DNA of 64,000 nt from Paraburkholderia sp. LEh10 (GTDB lineage: Bacteria; Pseudomonadota; Gammaproteobacteria; Burkholderiales; Burkholderiaceae), in NCBI RefSeq assembly GCF_017814945.1, contig NZ_JAGIPX010000018.1, positions 62,001 through 126,000 on the forward strand, read 5' to 3'. The notes beneath the pieces are model-generated. The model saw nothing but the letters and a program-made list of their open reading frames with translations, did no database searches and was not told the DNA's origin. A program made the translations under genes and the position numbers. Shown one piece after another: positions 15,744 through 24,997 of this stretch; position 1 is the stretch's first letter, and the number at the start of each line of letters is the position of its first letter.

Positions 15744-17296
15744 AGCGCCTTCTTGCCGATCTTTTTTCCCGTCGAGCTTCCAATAATCCGCTTTTCGTGG
15801 CGCTGCTGGCGGCGAGCGTAACGCTCGCTGCATGCGGCGGCGGAGGCGGCGACGACAACGGCTCGAACCAGCCCGTCAGCAACGTTGCGCCCGACAAGCC
15901 CACGGCTGCGTCGGGCACGCCCGCCAGCACGCCGTCGGCGGCGAGCGCACCTGCTGCGGCGAGCGCCCCTTCACCGGCGAGCACGCCTGCGTCGAACGGC
16001 GCGCCTTCGTCGGTGAACACGCCTTCTGCGGCAAGCGCGCCTGCGGCGGCGAGTGCACCGTCGGCCGCGAGTTCGCCCTCGGCCTCCACGCCCGCGAGTG
16101 AAACAGGCACATCCGGCAGCGGCAACGCCGGCAGCGCGAATTCCACCGACACGCCATCGACCCCGACCGTCGCCAGCAACACCGCGCCCATCGTCATCGA
16201 CGGCACGCTTTCCAACGTCAACCAGCTCGTGAACATGCCCTACGTCAGCGTGACGTTTTGCGTGCCGGGCAAGCAGGGCGCGTCGCAATGCGCGAGCGTC
16301 GATCACATGCTGCTCGACACGGGCTCGGTGGGCGTGCGCGTGATATCGGCTGCGCTCGGCGCGGCGCTCGGCGCGAAATTGCCCGCGCAGACGGGCGCCA
16401 GCAACGACCCGACGGGCACGGCGGCGATCGCCCAATGTGCGCTCTTCGCATCCGGCTACACGTGGGGTTCGACACGGCGCGCCGACGTCACGATCGGCGA
16501 AAAAACCGCGAGCGGCATCCCGATCCAGTTGATCGGCGACAGCGGGTTCACGTGGACGCCTTCCGATTGCAGCTCGCGCGGCGGTCCGGGCATGAACGAC
16601 GTCGCTCACCTTGGCGCGAACGGGATCGTCGGCATCGGGAATCTGGCGCGCGACTATCCTGGAGCAGCGAATGCCCCGCTTGCGGCCAACTACTACTACT
16701 GCCCGACACCCTGGTCCTGCACCGCCGCGAGCGTGCCGCTCAACAAGCAGACGGCCAACCCTGTTGCCGCCTTCGCCACCGACAACAACGGCACGATCAT
16801 CCGTCTGCCCGCGGTGCCGCCGACGGGCCTCGCGAGCGTGACAGGAGAACTGGTGTTCGGCATCGGCACGCGCGAGAACAACGCGTTGCCGGCCACGCCG
16901 ACTCTCGTCGTCGTCACGGACGATCGCGGCGGGTTCACGACGAACTATCGCGGCCGGACAGTGTCCAGCTTCGTCGATAGCGGCTCGAACGGTCTGTTCT
17001 TCCAGGATTCGACGCTGCCCCTCATGACGGGTAACACCTGGTTTGCGCCCGCCACCACGCAGAGCCTGAGCGCAATCATGATCTCCAAAACGGGCAACGC
17101 ACAGTCGAGCGTGCCATTCTCGATCGCCGACGCGTCGAGCCTGTTCGCTCTGGGTTATGCCGCGTATGGCAATCTCGGCGGCGCCAGTTCGTCGTATTTC
17201 ATATGGGGCTTGCCGTTTTTCTACGGCCGCAGCGTCTATACCGCGTTGAGCGGCGTGCAGGCCGCCACGCAGAAAGGACCTTACGTGGCATTCTGA
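15740..17296 (+). CDS. DUF3443 family lipoprotein with two D-[TS]-G-S motifs
   Basis: A 518-residue protein with a lipobox (LLAASVTLAAC, Cys at about residue 33) followed by a Gly-rich then Ala/Pro/Ser/Thr repeat linker (to about residue 150), suggesting a lipid-anchored protein on a flexible stalk. The globular part contains MLLDTGSVGVRV (Asp at about 193) and SSFVDSGSNGLFF (Asp at about 412), a pairing that resembles the two catalytic motifs of bilobal pepsin-like aspartic proteases. DUF3443 has no assigned activity that I know of, so protease-like function is my inference. Translationally coupled to the DUF2844 gene. Confidence 0.8.
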   Translation: MKRLLADLFSRRASNNPLFVALLAASVTLAACGGGGGDDNGSNQPVSNVAPDKPTAASGTPASTPSAASAPAAASAPSPASTPASNGAPSSVNTPSAASAPAAASAPSAASSPSASTPASETGTSGSGNAGSANSTDTPSTPTVASNTAPIVIDGTLSNVNQLVNMPYVSVTFCVPGKQGASQCASVDHMLLDTGSVGVRVISAALGAALGAKLPAQTGASNDPTGTAAIAQCALFASGYTWGSTRRADVTIGEKTASGIPIQLIGDSGFTWTPSDCSSRGGPGMNDVAHLGANGIVGIGNLARDYPGAANAPLAANYYYCPTPWSCTAASVPLNKQTANPVAAFATDNNGTIIRLPAVPPTGLASVTGELVFGIGTRENNALPATPTLVVVTDDRGGFTTNYRGRTVSSFVDSGSNGLFFQDSTLPLMTGNTWFAPATTQSLSAIMISKTGNAQSSVPFSIADASSLFALGYAAYGNLGGASSSYFIWGLPFFYGRSVYTALSGVQAATQKGPYVAF

Positions 17297-17332
17297 TCGC
17301 CCGTCCATTGCCGGCATGATCCGGCGGACGGC

Positions 17333-17372
17333 AAAAAAACGGCGGACGGCTGCATGCCCGTCCGCCGTTTTT
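17333..17372. terminator. Bidirectional terminator between convergent genes
   Basis: The stem CGGCGGACGG (17340-17349) and CCGTCCGCCG (17358-17367) is flanked by A7 on one side and T5 on the other, so it can serve both the DUF3443 gene (+) and the aminotransferase gene (-). Confidence 0.9.
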
Positions 17373-17389
17373 CTTCCGGGCCGACCACT

Positions 17390-18736
17390 TCAATCCGCTT
17401 CCTTCAACACCTGGGCCACGGTGCGGAACAACTCGTCGATTTGCGCCTCATCGATGATGAGAGGCGGCGAGAACGCCAGGATATCGCCCGTATAGCGCGT
17501 CAGCACGCCTTTCTCGAAGCAGCGCACGAACACGTCATAAGCGCGCGCGCCCGGCGCGCCGTCGCGCGGCTGAAGCTCCACACCGCCGACGAGCCCCAGA
17601 TTGCGCACGTCGATCACATGCCGCTCGCCCTTGAGCTTGTGAATCGCCGTTTCGAACACGGGCGCCATCTGCGCGGCGCGCTCGAACAGCCCCTCGCGCT
17701 CGTACAGGTCGATCGTTGCGCACGCAGCGGCCGCCGCGATCGGATGCCCCGAATACGTGTAGCCGTGAAACAGCTCGATTCCGGCCGGCGCGCCGTTGAC
17801 GATCGCATCGTGTATGCGCGCGCTCGCCGCGACGGCGCCCATCGGCGCAGCGGCATTGTTCGTGCCTTTGGCCATCGTCAGCAGATCGGGCATCACGTTG
17901 AAGTACTGCGCGGCGAACGGCGCACCAAGGCGCCCCCAGCCCGTAATCACTTCGTCGAAGATCAGCAGGATGCCGTACTTGTCGCAGATCTCGCGCAAGC
18001 GCTGCAAATAGCCTTGCGGCGGAATCAGCACGCCCGTCGAGCCCGCCACCGGCTCGACGATCACAGCCGCGATCGTCGACGCATCGTGCAGCGTGACGAG
18101 CCGCTCCAGCTCATCGGCGAGATGCGCGCCCCACGCGGGCTGCCCTTTCGAGAACGCCGCCTCGCTGATATTGAGCGTATGCGGCAGATGGTCGACCGCG
18201 GGAAGCATCGCGCCTGAATATGCCTTGCGGTTCGGCGCAATCCCGCCGACGGAAACCCCGCCGAAGCCGACGCCGTGATAGCCGCGCTCGCGTCCGATCA
18301 ACCGCGTACGCTGTCCTTCGCCGCGCGCGCGATGATACGCAAGCGCGATCTTGAGCGCCGTGTCGACGGCCTCCGAGCCCGAATTCGTGAAGAAGATGTG
18401 CTTGAGATCGCCGGGCGTGTGCTTCGCGATCTTCGTCGCGGCCTCGAATGCCTTCGGGTGGCCCATCTGGAACGTCGGCGCGAAGTCCATCTCCGCGGCC
18501 TGCGCCTGCACGGCGGCGACGATCTCGTCGCGGCAATGCCCGGCGTTCACGCACCACAGCCCGGCCGTGCCATCGAGGATGCGCCGTCCGTCGTGCGACA
18601 TGTAGTACATCCCCTTCGCACTCGACAGCAGGCGCGGCGCGCTCTTGAACTGCCGGTTCGCGGTGAACGGCATCCAGAACGCCGCCATGTCGGGGGTCGA
18701 GGCAGCCGTCGCCGGGGATGCAGCGCGTTCGTTCAT
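17390..18736 (-). CDS. Class III PLP aminotransferase (omega-amino acid:pyruvate type)
   Basis: A 448-residue PLP-dependent transaminase of the omega-amino acid (beta-alanine)-pyruvate group. Landmarks: LDGTAGLWCVNAGHCRDEIV, FTNSGSEAVDTALKIALAYH (phosphate-binding), RGYHGVGFGGVSVGG, LLIFDEVITGWGRLG (the PLP-pyridine Asp), and the catalytic Lys in LLTMAKGTNNAAAPMG. I start at 18736 (MNERAASPATAAS) with AGGAGACAG upstream; the frame extends further but into non-coding sequence. It probably moves amino groups from beta-alanine, a polyamine-derived or other omega-amine to pyruvate. The usual partner methylmalonate-semialdehyde dehydrogenase is not adjacent. Confidence 0.87.
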   Translation of the reverse strand: MNERAASPATAASTPDMAAFWMPFTANRQFKSAPRLLSSAKGMYYMSHDGRRILDGTAGLWCVNAGHCRDEIVAAVQAQAAEMDFAPTFQMGHPKAFEAATKIAKHTPGDLKHIFFTNSGSEAVDTALKIALAYHRARGEGQRTRLIGRERGYHGVGFGGVSVGGIAPNRKAYSGAMLPAVDHLPHTLNISEAAFSKGQPAWGAHLADELERLVTLHDASTIAAVIVEPVAGSTGVLIPPQGYLQRLREICDKYGILLIFDEVITGWGRLGAPFAAQYFNVMPDLLTMAKGTNNAAAPMGAVAASARIHDAIVNGAPAGIELFHGYTYSGHPIAAAAACATIDLYEREGLFERAAQMAPVFETAIHKLKGERHVIDVRNLGLVGGVELQPRDGAPGARAYDVFVRCFEKGVLTRYTGDILAFSPPLIIDEAQIDELFRTVAQVLKEAD

Positions 18737-19126
18737 GTTCTGTCTCCTCTCTATTGAGGTCGGTTGGAGTTCCAGTGTAGGCAGGCGGGCGTGCATGCAC
18801 AACGGGGCAGCCGCCATGCACCGGCGGCGCGCGCGCGAAACCGGGGCATCGCGCGCCGCCCTTCGTTGCAGCGCGGCGCGCACCTTTACGAGGCGCAGCG
18901 CGTTGCGCTGCACCGCTTTCGCGCCCAACGCGCATAACGTCACACGATGCCTCGACGCCAGCGAGCCGCATTGCAGCACGCGCAGCGTCCATTGAACACA
19001 GTGGCGCAAGCCTGGCATGTGCCTTGCAGTAATCCCGCCCGGCTAGAGCCTGCACCCATAACCAAACAAGCTACGAACGCGGCACGCGTTCGCCACTCAC
19101 CACCCTCCTATGGCAAGGGGAAGCAC
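18737..19126. promoter_or_regulatory. Divergent intergenic region, aminotransferase / urtA
   Basis: These 390 bp hold no convincing gene. They contain the sigma-54 promoter at 19013-19028 (annotated separately) and a short palindrome GTGCATGCAC (18791-18800). Two TGCAC half-site-like motifs near 18794 and 18909 could relate to an enhancer protein such as NtrC, but I see no full consensus site. Confidence 0.5.
19013..19028 (+). promoter_or_regulatory. Sigma-54 (RpoN) promoter of the urea-uptake operon
   Basis: TGGCATGTGCCTTGCA matches the -24/-12 consensus (TGGCAYR-N4-TTGCW), with GG at 19014-19015 and GC at 19026-19027 exactly ten bases apart. The predicted start is about 19039, giving an ~88-base leader before urtA. 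Sigma-54 control of urea uptake and urease through NtrC is established in proteobacteria, so nitrogen-limitation control is expected. Confidence 0.85.
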
Positions 19127-20428
19127 ATGAAACGTCGCAGTCTGCTGAAGCTCGGCTCCATGTCGGGCGCGCTCGCGCTGGCGGGCAAGGTTCCTTTCGC
19201 GCATGCCCAGTCGGGCAACGGCCCGATCAAGGTCGGCATCCTGCACTCGCTGTCGGGCACGATGGCGATCTCCGAGACCTCGCTGAAAGACACCGCGTTG
19301 ATGACGATCGCCGAAATCAACGCAAGCGGCGGCGTGATGGGCCGCAAGATCGAGCCCGTCGTCGTCGATCCCGCTTCGAACTGGCCGCTCTTCGCCGAGA
19401 AGGCCCGCCAGCTATTGACGCAGGATAAGGTCGCCTGCGTGTTCGGCTGCTGGACGTCGGTGTCGCGCAAGTCGGTGCTGCCCGTGTTCGAGGAACTGAA
19501 CGGCCTGCTCTTCTACCCGGTGCAGTATGAAGGCGAAGAGATGTCGCGCAACGTCTTCTATACGGGCGCCGCGCCCAACCAGCAAGCCATCCCCGCGACC
19601 GAATACCTGATGAGCGCGGAAGGCGGCGGCGCGAAGCGCTTCTTCCTGCTCGGCACCGACTATGTGTATCCCCGCACGACCAACAAGATCCTGCGCGCGT
19701 TCCTCAAGTCGAAGGGCGTGCAGGAGACCGACATCCAAGAGGTCTACACGCCGTTCGGCCACAGCGACTATCAGACGATCGTCGCGAACATCAAGACATT
19801 CGCGCAGGGCGGCAAGACCTGCGTGATCTCGACCGTCAACGGCGACTCGAACGTGCCGTTCTACAAGGAGCTCGGCAACCAGGGGCTGAAGGCGACCGAT
19901 GTGCCCGTCGTCGCGTTCTCCGTCGGCGAAGAGGAACTGCGCGGCATCGACACGAAGCCGCTGGTCGGCAACCTCGCGGCGTGGAATTACTTCATGTCGG
20001 TGAAGGGCCCGTCCAACACGAAGTTCAAGGAGCAATGGGCCGAATGGGTGAAATCGCAAAACCTGCCGGGCGGTACGAAGCGCGTGACCAATGACCCGAT
20101 GGAAGCGACGTATGTCGGCATCCACATGTGGAAGCAGGCCGTCGAAAAAGCGAAGAGCACCGATGTCGACAAGGTGCGCGTCGCGATGATCGGCCAGAAA
20201 TTCTCGGCGCCGTCGGGCTTCACGCTCGAAATGGATGGCAACCATCATCTGCACAAGCCCGTGATGATCGGCGAAGTGCGTGGGGACGGCCAGTTCAACA
20301 TCGTCTGGAAGACAAAGACGGCGATTCGCGCGCAGCCGTGGAGCCCGTATATCGCGGGCAACCAGGGCAAGCCGGATATCGTCAGCTCGATCCCGGCGTT
20401 CCTGCGCCGCCGCTCACGCGTGGCCTGA
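19127..20428 (+). CDS. urtA: Urea ABC transporter substrate-binding protein
   Basis: A 433-residue periplasmic urea-binding protein. The N-terminus MKRRSLLKLGSMSGALALAG has paired arginines and looks Tat-like or Sec-like, with cleavage near AHAQS. The mature start PIKVGILHSLSGTMAISETS and the segments VFGCWTSVSRKSVLPVFEEL, NGLLFYPVQYEGEE and NQQAIPATEYLM are diagnostic of UrtA rather than LivK. I chose ATG 19127, preceded by AAGGGGA. First gene of urtABCDE, downstream of the sigma-54 promoter. Confidence 0.96.
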   Translation: MKRRSLLKLGSMSGALALAGKVPFAHAQSGNGPIKVGILHSLSGTMAISETSLKDTALMTIAEINASGGVMGRKIEPVVVDPASNWPLFAEKARQLLTQDKVACVFGCWTSVSRKSVLPVFEELNGLLFYPVQYEGEEMSRNVFYTGAAPNQQAIPATEYLMSAEGGGAKRFFLLGTDYVYPRTTNKILRAFLKSKGVQETDIQEVYTPFGHSDYQTIVANIKTFAQGGKTCVISTVNGDSNVPFYKELGNQGLKATDVPVVAFSVGEEELRGIDTKPLVGNLAAWNYFMSVKGPSNTKFKEQWAEWVKSQNLPGGTKRVTNDPMEATYVGIHMWKQAVEKAKSTDVDKVRVAMIGQKFSAPSGFTLEMDGNHHLHKPVMIGEVRGDGQFNIVWKTKTAIRAQPWSPYIAGNQGKPDIVSSIPAFLRRRSRVA

Positions 20429-20585
20429 CGCGCGATGCCGGTGCGTTGCGCCCGATACACGCACCGGCACGCCCCCGTTCGCGCAACGCGCCCGCTTCCC
20501 GCAGCGCGTGGTACGACGCAATCGCGCGATGCCATGCTTTCTGATGGCATCGCGCCTGCTAGCTCGCTTCATCCTCAAGATCATC

Positions 20586-22268
20586 ATGGCGTACTCACTT
20601 TCCACGCTCGCTTCGCTCGCGGCCCGCAGCGCTGACACGCTGCGCGGCCTGCGCGGGCGAGCACGCCGCGCCGCCGCATCGTGGGCGCTGGGCGCGGCGC
20701 TCGCCGCGCTTGCACCCGTCAGCGCTCATGCGTTGACAGCCGCCGATGTCGCGCCGCTCACGGGCGACGACTTCGATGCGAAGTCCGCCGCCATCGACAA
20801 GCTGATCGCGAATCACGACGCGCCTTCCGTCGCGCTGCTCAAGGCGTTGTCCGAAGACGGCGCGCTCGCCACCGATTCCGGCGAAGTGCTGATACAGGAC
20901 AACGACAGCGCGCGCGATGCCGTCACGGGCAAGACCGTCGCCGCGGGCGACGCGCAGCCGATCACGCTGAACAATCTGCTGCGCTCGAAGGTAGCGGGCG
21001 CGCTGTCGGGCCTGCAACTCGACTCCGCCGATCCCGCGAAGCGCGCGCAAGCGATCGCGGCGCTGCTGAAGACGCCCGATCCGTCGATGAAGCCGCAGAT
21101 CGATGCGGCGCGCGCGAAGGAAACGGATCCGGCGCTGAAAAAGCGCCTCGATACGCTTTGGGCGATGACGGCGCTGCACGACAGCGACGCCGCGAAACGG
21201 CTCGAAGCGGTGACGCTCGTCGCCGCGCGGCGCGACCTGGAGATGTACGAACTGCTGCGCCCGCTCGTCGAGAAGAAGCCGGACGGCAGCTTCGGCGAAA
21301 CCGACGCGCGCGTGCGCGAGGCCGCGCAGCAAGGCATCGCCGCACTCGATTCGATCCAGCGCCGCAGCGAGATCGCAGGGACGCTGTTCGCCGGGTTGTC
21401 GCTTGGCAGCGTGCTGCTGCTCGCGGCGCTCGGCCTTGCGATCACGTACGGGCTGATCGGCGTGATCAACATGGCGCATGGCGAGTTTCTGATGATCGGC
21501 GCTTATGCGACGTATGTCGTGCAGAACCTCGTGCAGCGCTACGTGCCCGGCGCGTTCGACTGGTATCCCCTCATCGCCGTGCCCGCTTCGTTCGTGGTCG
21601 CGGCGCTCGTCGGCATCGCGCTCGAGCGGCTCGTGCTGAAGCATCTGTATGGACGTCCGCTCGAAACGCTGCTGACCACGTTCGGCATTAGCCTGATCCT
21701 GATCCAGGCGACGCGCATGCTGTTCGGTGCGCAAAACGTGCAGGTCGTGAATCCTTCGTGGATGAGCGGCGGCGTCACGGTGATGCAGAACCTGATTCTG
21801 CCGTACAACCGGCTCGCGATTCTCGCGTTCTCGCTGCTCGTCGTCGCGATCGCGTGGGCGGTGCTGACGAAGACGCGCCTCGGCCTTTTCGTGCGCGCGG
21901 TGACGCAGAACCGCCGCATGGCCGCGTGCGTCGGCGTGAAGACCGCGTATGTCGATTCGTACGCGTTCGCGTTCGGCGCGGGCATCGCGGGACTCGGCGG
22001 CTGCGCGCTGTCGCAGATCGGCAATGTCGGGCCGGACCTCGGACAGAGCTACATCATCGATTCGTTCATGGCCGTCGTGCTCGGCGGCGTCGGCCAGCTG
22101 GCGGGCACGGTGATCGGCGGCTTCGGGCTCGGGCTCGTGAGCAAGGCCATCGAGCCGTTCTGGGGCGCGGTGCTCGCGAAGATCGCGGTGCTCGTGCTGA
22201 TCGTGCTGTTCATCCAGAAGCGTCCGCAGGGCATGTTCGCCCTGAAGGGCCGCAGCGCGGAGGCATGA
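20586..22268 (+). CDS. urtB: Urea ABC transporter permease UrtB
   Basis: A 560-residue LivH-type permease with the long N-terminal periplasmic domain typical of UrtB. A signal sequence (about residues 1-48, ending VSAHA) and a ~220-residue helical region (LTAADVAPLTGDDFDAKSAA onward) come before the membrane part. From about residue 260 there are several hydrophobic segments with the permease motif YGLIGVINMAHGEFLMIGAY and VLGGVGQLAGTVIGGFGLGL. The start is uncertain: no strong Shine-Dalgarno precedes 20586, and in-frame ATGs exist about 15 codons upstream. It forms the channel with UrtC. Confidence 0.93.
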   Translation: MAYSLSTLASLAARSADTLRGLRGRARRAAASWALGAALAALAPVSAHALTAADVAPLTGDDFDAKSAAIDKLIANHDAPSVALLKALSEDGALATDSGEVLIQDNDSARDAVTGKTVAAGDAQPITLNNLLRSKVAGALSGLQLDSADPAKRAQAIAALLKTPDPSMKPQIDAARAKETDPALKKRLDTLWAMTALHDSDAAKRLEAVTLVAARRDLEMYELLRPLVEKKPDGSFGETDARVREAAQQGIAALDSIQRRSEIAGTLFAGLSLGSVLLLAALGLAITYGLIGVINMAHGEFLMIGAYATYVVQNLVQRYVPGAFDWYPLIAVPASFVVAALVGIALERLVLKHLYGRPLETLLTTFGISLILIQATRMLFGAQNVQVVNPSWMSGGVTVMQNLILPYNRLAILAFSLLVVAIAWAVLTKTRLGLFVRAVTQNRRMAACVGVKTAYVDSYAFAFGAGIAGLGGCALSQIGNVGPDLGQSYIIDSFMAVVLGGVGQLAGTVIGGFGLGLVSKAIEPFWGAVLAKIAVLVLIVLFIQKRPQGMFALKGRSAEA

Positions 22269-22269
22269 C

Positions 22270-23457
22270 ATGACATACGCGACTTCTTCCGCTTCCACTT
22301 CCGTCCAGACGCGGGGCGCGCCTCACGCGAGCGGACGGGAACAACTCGAAGGCTTCGCGCTCGGCTTGCCGCCGCGCCCCGCCCTCCTGTCGCGGCGGGC
22401 ATGGCAATTGCTGGTCGCGCTGATCATCGCGGTCGGACTCGGCGTGCCGTTCACGGCGCTGGTGCTGCCGCAGACGAGCGCATTCCATTTGTCCGCGTAT
22501 GCGCTGACGCTCGTCGGCAAGCTGATGTGCTACGCGATTGCCGCACTCGCGCTCGATCTCGTTTGGGGCTACTGCGGCATTCTGAGCCTCGGGCACGGTC
22601 TCTTCTTCGCGCTCGGCGGCTACGCGATCGGCATGTACCTGATGCGCGCGATCGGCCACGACGGCAAGTACGGCAGTGACCTGCCCGACTTCATGGTGTT
22701 TCTCGACTGGCATCAGTTACCGTGGTACTGGGAGGGCACGCAGCATCTCGCGTATGCGCTGCTGCTCGTCGTGCTGGCGCCTGCCGTGCTCGCATGGGTG
22801 TTCGGCTTTTTCACGTTCCGCTCGCGCGTGAAGGGCGTGTATCTGTCAATCATCACGCAGGCGATGACGTTTGCCGCGATGCTGCTGTTCTACCGTAACG
22901 AGACGGGCTTCGGCGGCAACAACGGCTTCACCGATTTCAAGCGGATCGCGGGTTTCCCGATCACGCATCCTGGCACGCGCACGGCCCTTTTTCTGATGAC
23001 GTTTGCCGTGCTGGTGCTCGCGTTCATCGGCGCGCGGGCCATTGTCACATCGAAGCTCGGTCGCGTCGTGACGGCCGTGCGCGATGGCGAGACGCGCCTG
23101 ATGTTCCTCGGCTACAGCCCGCTTGCGTACAAGCTGTTCGTATGGACGGTATCGGCCGTGCTGTGCGGCATCGCGGGCGCGCTGTATGTGCCGCAGGTCG
23201 GCATCATCAATCCGGGCGAGATGTCGCCGGGCAACTCGATCGAGATGGCGATCTGGGTGGCCGTCGGCGGGCGCGGCACGTTGATCGGGCCGATCATCGG
23301 CGCGTTTGCGGTGAATGGCGCGAAGAGCTTCTTTACCGCTTATTTCGCGGAGTACTGGCTGTTCTTTCTGGGCCTGATTTTCGTGCTGGTGCCGTTGCTG
23401 CTGCCGAACGGGATCATGGGGCTGATCGAACTCGTGACGCGCAGGAGGAACCGCTGA
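22270..23457 (+). CDS. urtC: Urea ABC transporter permease UrtC
   Basis: A 395-residue LivM-type permease. After a ~45-residue hydrophilic leader there are about nine hydrophobic segments, with the signatures YCGILSLGHGLFFALGGYAI, SIITQAMTFAAMLLFYRNET and the EAA-like region AVRDGETRLMFLGYSPLAYK. UrtC proteins carry the NETGFGGNNG segment seen here. It starts one base after the urtB stop and its TGA overlaps the ATG of urtD (23455-23459), so the genes are translationally coupled. Confidence 0.95.
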   Translation: MTYATSSASTSVQTRGAPHASGREQLEGFALGLPPRPALLSRRAWQLLVALIIAVGLGVPFTALVLPQTSAFHLSAYALTLVGKLMCYAIAALALDLVWGYCGILSLGHGLFFALGGYAIGMYLMRAIGHDGKYGSDLPDFMVFLDWHQLPWYWEGTQHLAYALLLVVLAPAVLAWVFGFFTFRSRVKGVYLSIITQAMTFAAMLLFYRNETGFGGNNGFTDFKRIAGFPITHPGTRTALFLMTFAVLVLAFIGARAIVTSKLGRVVTAVRDGETRLMFLGYSPLAYKLFVWTVSAVLCGIAGALYVPQVGIINPGEMSPGNSIEMAIWVAVGGRGTLIGPIIGAFAVNGAKSFFTAYFAEYWLFFLGLIFVLVPLLLPNGIMGLIELVTRRRNR

Positions 23458-24320
23458 TGAACGCGCACCCGATGGTCCCCGATCCGTCATTGCCGGAAGG
23501 GCACGATGGCCGCGCGCTGTCCGGCGTGGCGACGATGGGCCACGCCGTCAAGCCTGGCGAAATCGACCTGTCGCATGGGGCGATTCTTTATCTCGAGGAC
23601 GTGACGGTTTCATTCGATGGCTTTCGCGCGTTGAATGCGCTGTCGCTATCGATCGACGCGGGCGAACTGCGCTGCATCATCGGCCCGAACGGCGCGGGCA
23701 AGACGACGATGATGGACGTCATCACGGGCAAGACTTCGCCCGATTCGGGCAAGGTGTTTCTGGGGCAGACGATCGACCTGACGCGGATGAACGAGCCGTC
23801 GATCGCGCGCGCGGGCATCGGGCGGAAGTTCCAGAAGCCGACGGTGTTCGAGCAGCATCCCGTGTGGGAAAACCTCGAACTGGCGATGAAGACCGACAAG
23901 GGCTGGCTCGCTTCGCTGCGAGCTCGTCTGGATCGGGAAGCGCAGTCTCGCATCGAGGAAACCTTGTCGCTGATACGTCTCGAAGGCGAGGCGCTGCGGC
24001 CTGCGGGCGAGCTCTCGCATGGTCAGAAGCAGCGGCTGGAGATCGGGATGTTGTTGATGCAGCAGCCTGCGTTGTTGTTGCTCGACGAACCCGCGGCTGG
24101 GATGACTGACGATGAGACCATGGAACTCGCCGGGCTGCTTAACCACTTGCGTGGTACGTGCTCGATGATGGTCGTTGAGCACGATATGGAGTTTGTGGCC
24201 GCGCTGGCGGGCGAGTCCGGAAAGGTGACGGTGATGGCCGAGGGTCGTGTGCTGGCACAGGGGACGCTTGATGAGGTCAAGCGGGATGCGGCGGTTGTTG
24301 AGAGTTATCTTGGGCGGTAG
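23457..24320 (+). CDS. urtD: Urea ABC transporter ATP-binding protein UrtD
   Basis: A 287-residue LivG-type ATPase. Walker A GPNGAGKTT (about residues 77-85), Q-loop region IGRKFQKPTVFEQHPVWENL, signature ELSHGQKQRLEIGMLLMQQP (the UrtD form LSHGQKQ), Walker B LLLLDEPAAGMTDDET and switch His in VVEHDMEFV. A ~45-residue N-terminal extension precedes the ABC domain. The ATG overlaps the urtC stop and GCAGGAGGAA lies at the right distance. Repeat element B begins six bases after the stop and separates it from its partner urtE. Confidence 0.95.
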   Translation: MNAHPMVPDPSLPEGHDGRALSGVATMGHAVKPGEIDLSHGAILYLEDVTVSFDGFRALNALSLSIDAGELRCIIGPNGAGKTTMMDVITGKTSPDSGKVFLGQTIDLTRMNEPSIARAGIGRKFQKPTVFEQHPVWENLELAMKTDKGWLASLRARLDREAQSRIEETLSLIRLEGEALRPAGELSHGQKQRLEIGMLLMQQPALLLLDEPAAGMTDDETMELAGLLNHLRGTCSMMVVEHDMEFVAALAGESGKVTVMAEGRVLAQGTLDEVKRDAAVVESYLGR

Positions 24321-24434
24321 GGGTTTTTTGTTTGCAACTGTTTTGCCGCTGTCGCTGGCGGATTGTTTTGCCGCTGTCGCTGGCATCCGCGATAGCGCCT
24401 CGCGGCGTGGGCGTCGCCCCTGTGCGGGGCGGCA

Positions 24435-24466
24435 CCTACTTTCTTTGCCGCGGCAAAGAAAGTAGG
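24435..24466. repeat. 32-bp perfect palindrome, element B left
   Basis: CCTACTTTCTTTGCCG followed exactly by its reverse complement. Confidence 0.93.
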
Positions 24467-24636
24467 CAAAGAAAGCCGCTCACACCGCCAATGCTTGACG
24501 CTTGTCCACGGGCTCTTAACGTCCCCGCACTTCGCATAGTAGCGTGCTGACCGATGTTCGTTGCCAACGTGCCCGGCAATTGCCTCACCCGCGTCATGCG
24601 CTCGCACAATGGCCTTCCATCGCTGATGGTTTAGCG

Positions 24637-24758
24637 CCCTGTGCGGCAAACATATGTAGGGTGTCGCGCCTCATAGGGCGGCGCTCGAACCATGCAGAGA
24701 CGTCGCGCAGCGAAGGTGTTCTAAGGCGCGATGGCCTACATACGTTTGCCGCACAGGG
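24637..24758. repeat. Inner nested palindrome of element B
   Basis: The arm CCCTGTGCGGCAAACATATG plus TAGG (24637-24660) and its complement at 24735-24758 match at 23 of 24 positions around a 74-base loop, which itself starts and ends with complementary TCGCGCC/GGCGCGA. A and C carry recognisable versions of the same GCGGCAAACATATG arm. Confidence 0.85.
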
Positions 24759-24927
24759 GCGGTGGATAGTCGAAGTCGTATTCTGCAACGCAGGGGCATG
24801 AAGCGGTTGAGGCGTTCAATCAGTGCGCTGGCACGGACATGGGTCAGCGCGTTGCCGTGCGAAGTGCGGGGACGTTAAGGGCCCGTGGGTAACGGTCAAG
24901 GTTTGGCGGTGTGAGCGGCTTTCTTTG

Positions 24928-24959
24928 CCTACTTTCTTTGCCGCGGCAAAGAAAGTAGG
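24928..24959. repeat. 32-bp perfect palindrome, element B right
   Basis: Identical to the left palindrome of element B: CCTACTTTCTTTGCCG plus its exact reverse complement. Confidence 0.93.
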
Positions 24960-24997
24960 TGCCGCCCCGCACAGGGGCAACGCCCGCGCCGCGAGGC

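Noticed and set aside
18737..19126. N-terminal extensions of both the aminotransferase and UrtA into the shared intergenic region
   Set aside because: They cover the sigma-54 promoter and lack family similarity, while good Shine-Dalgarno sequences support the shorter starts.
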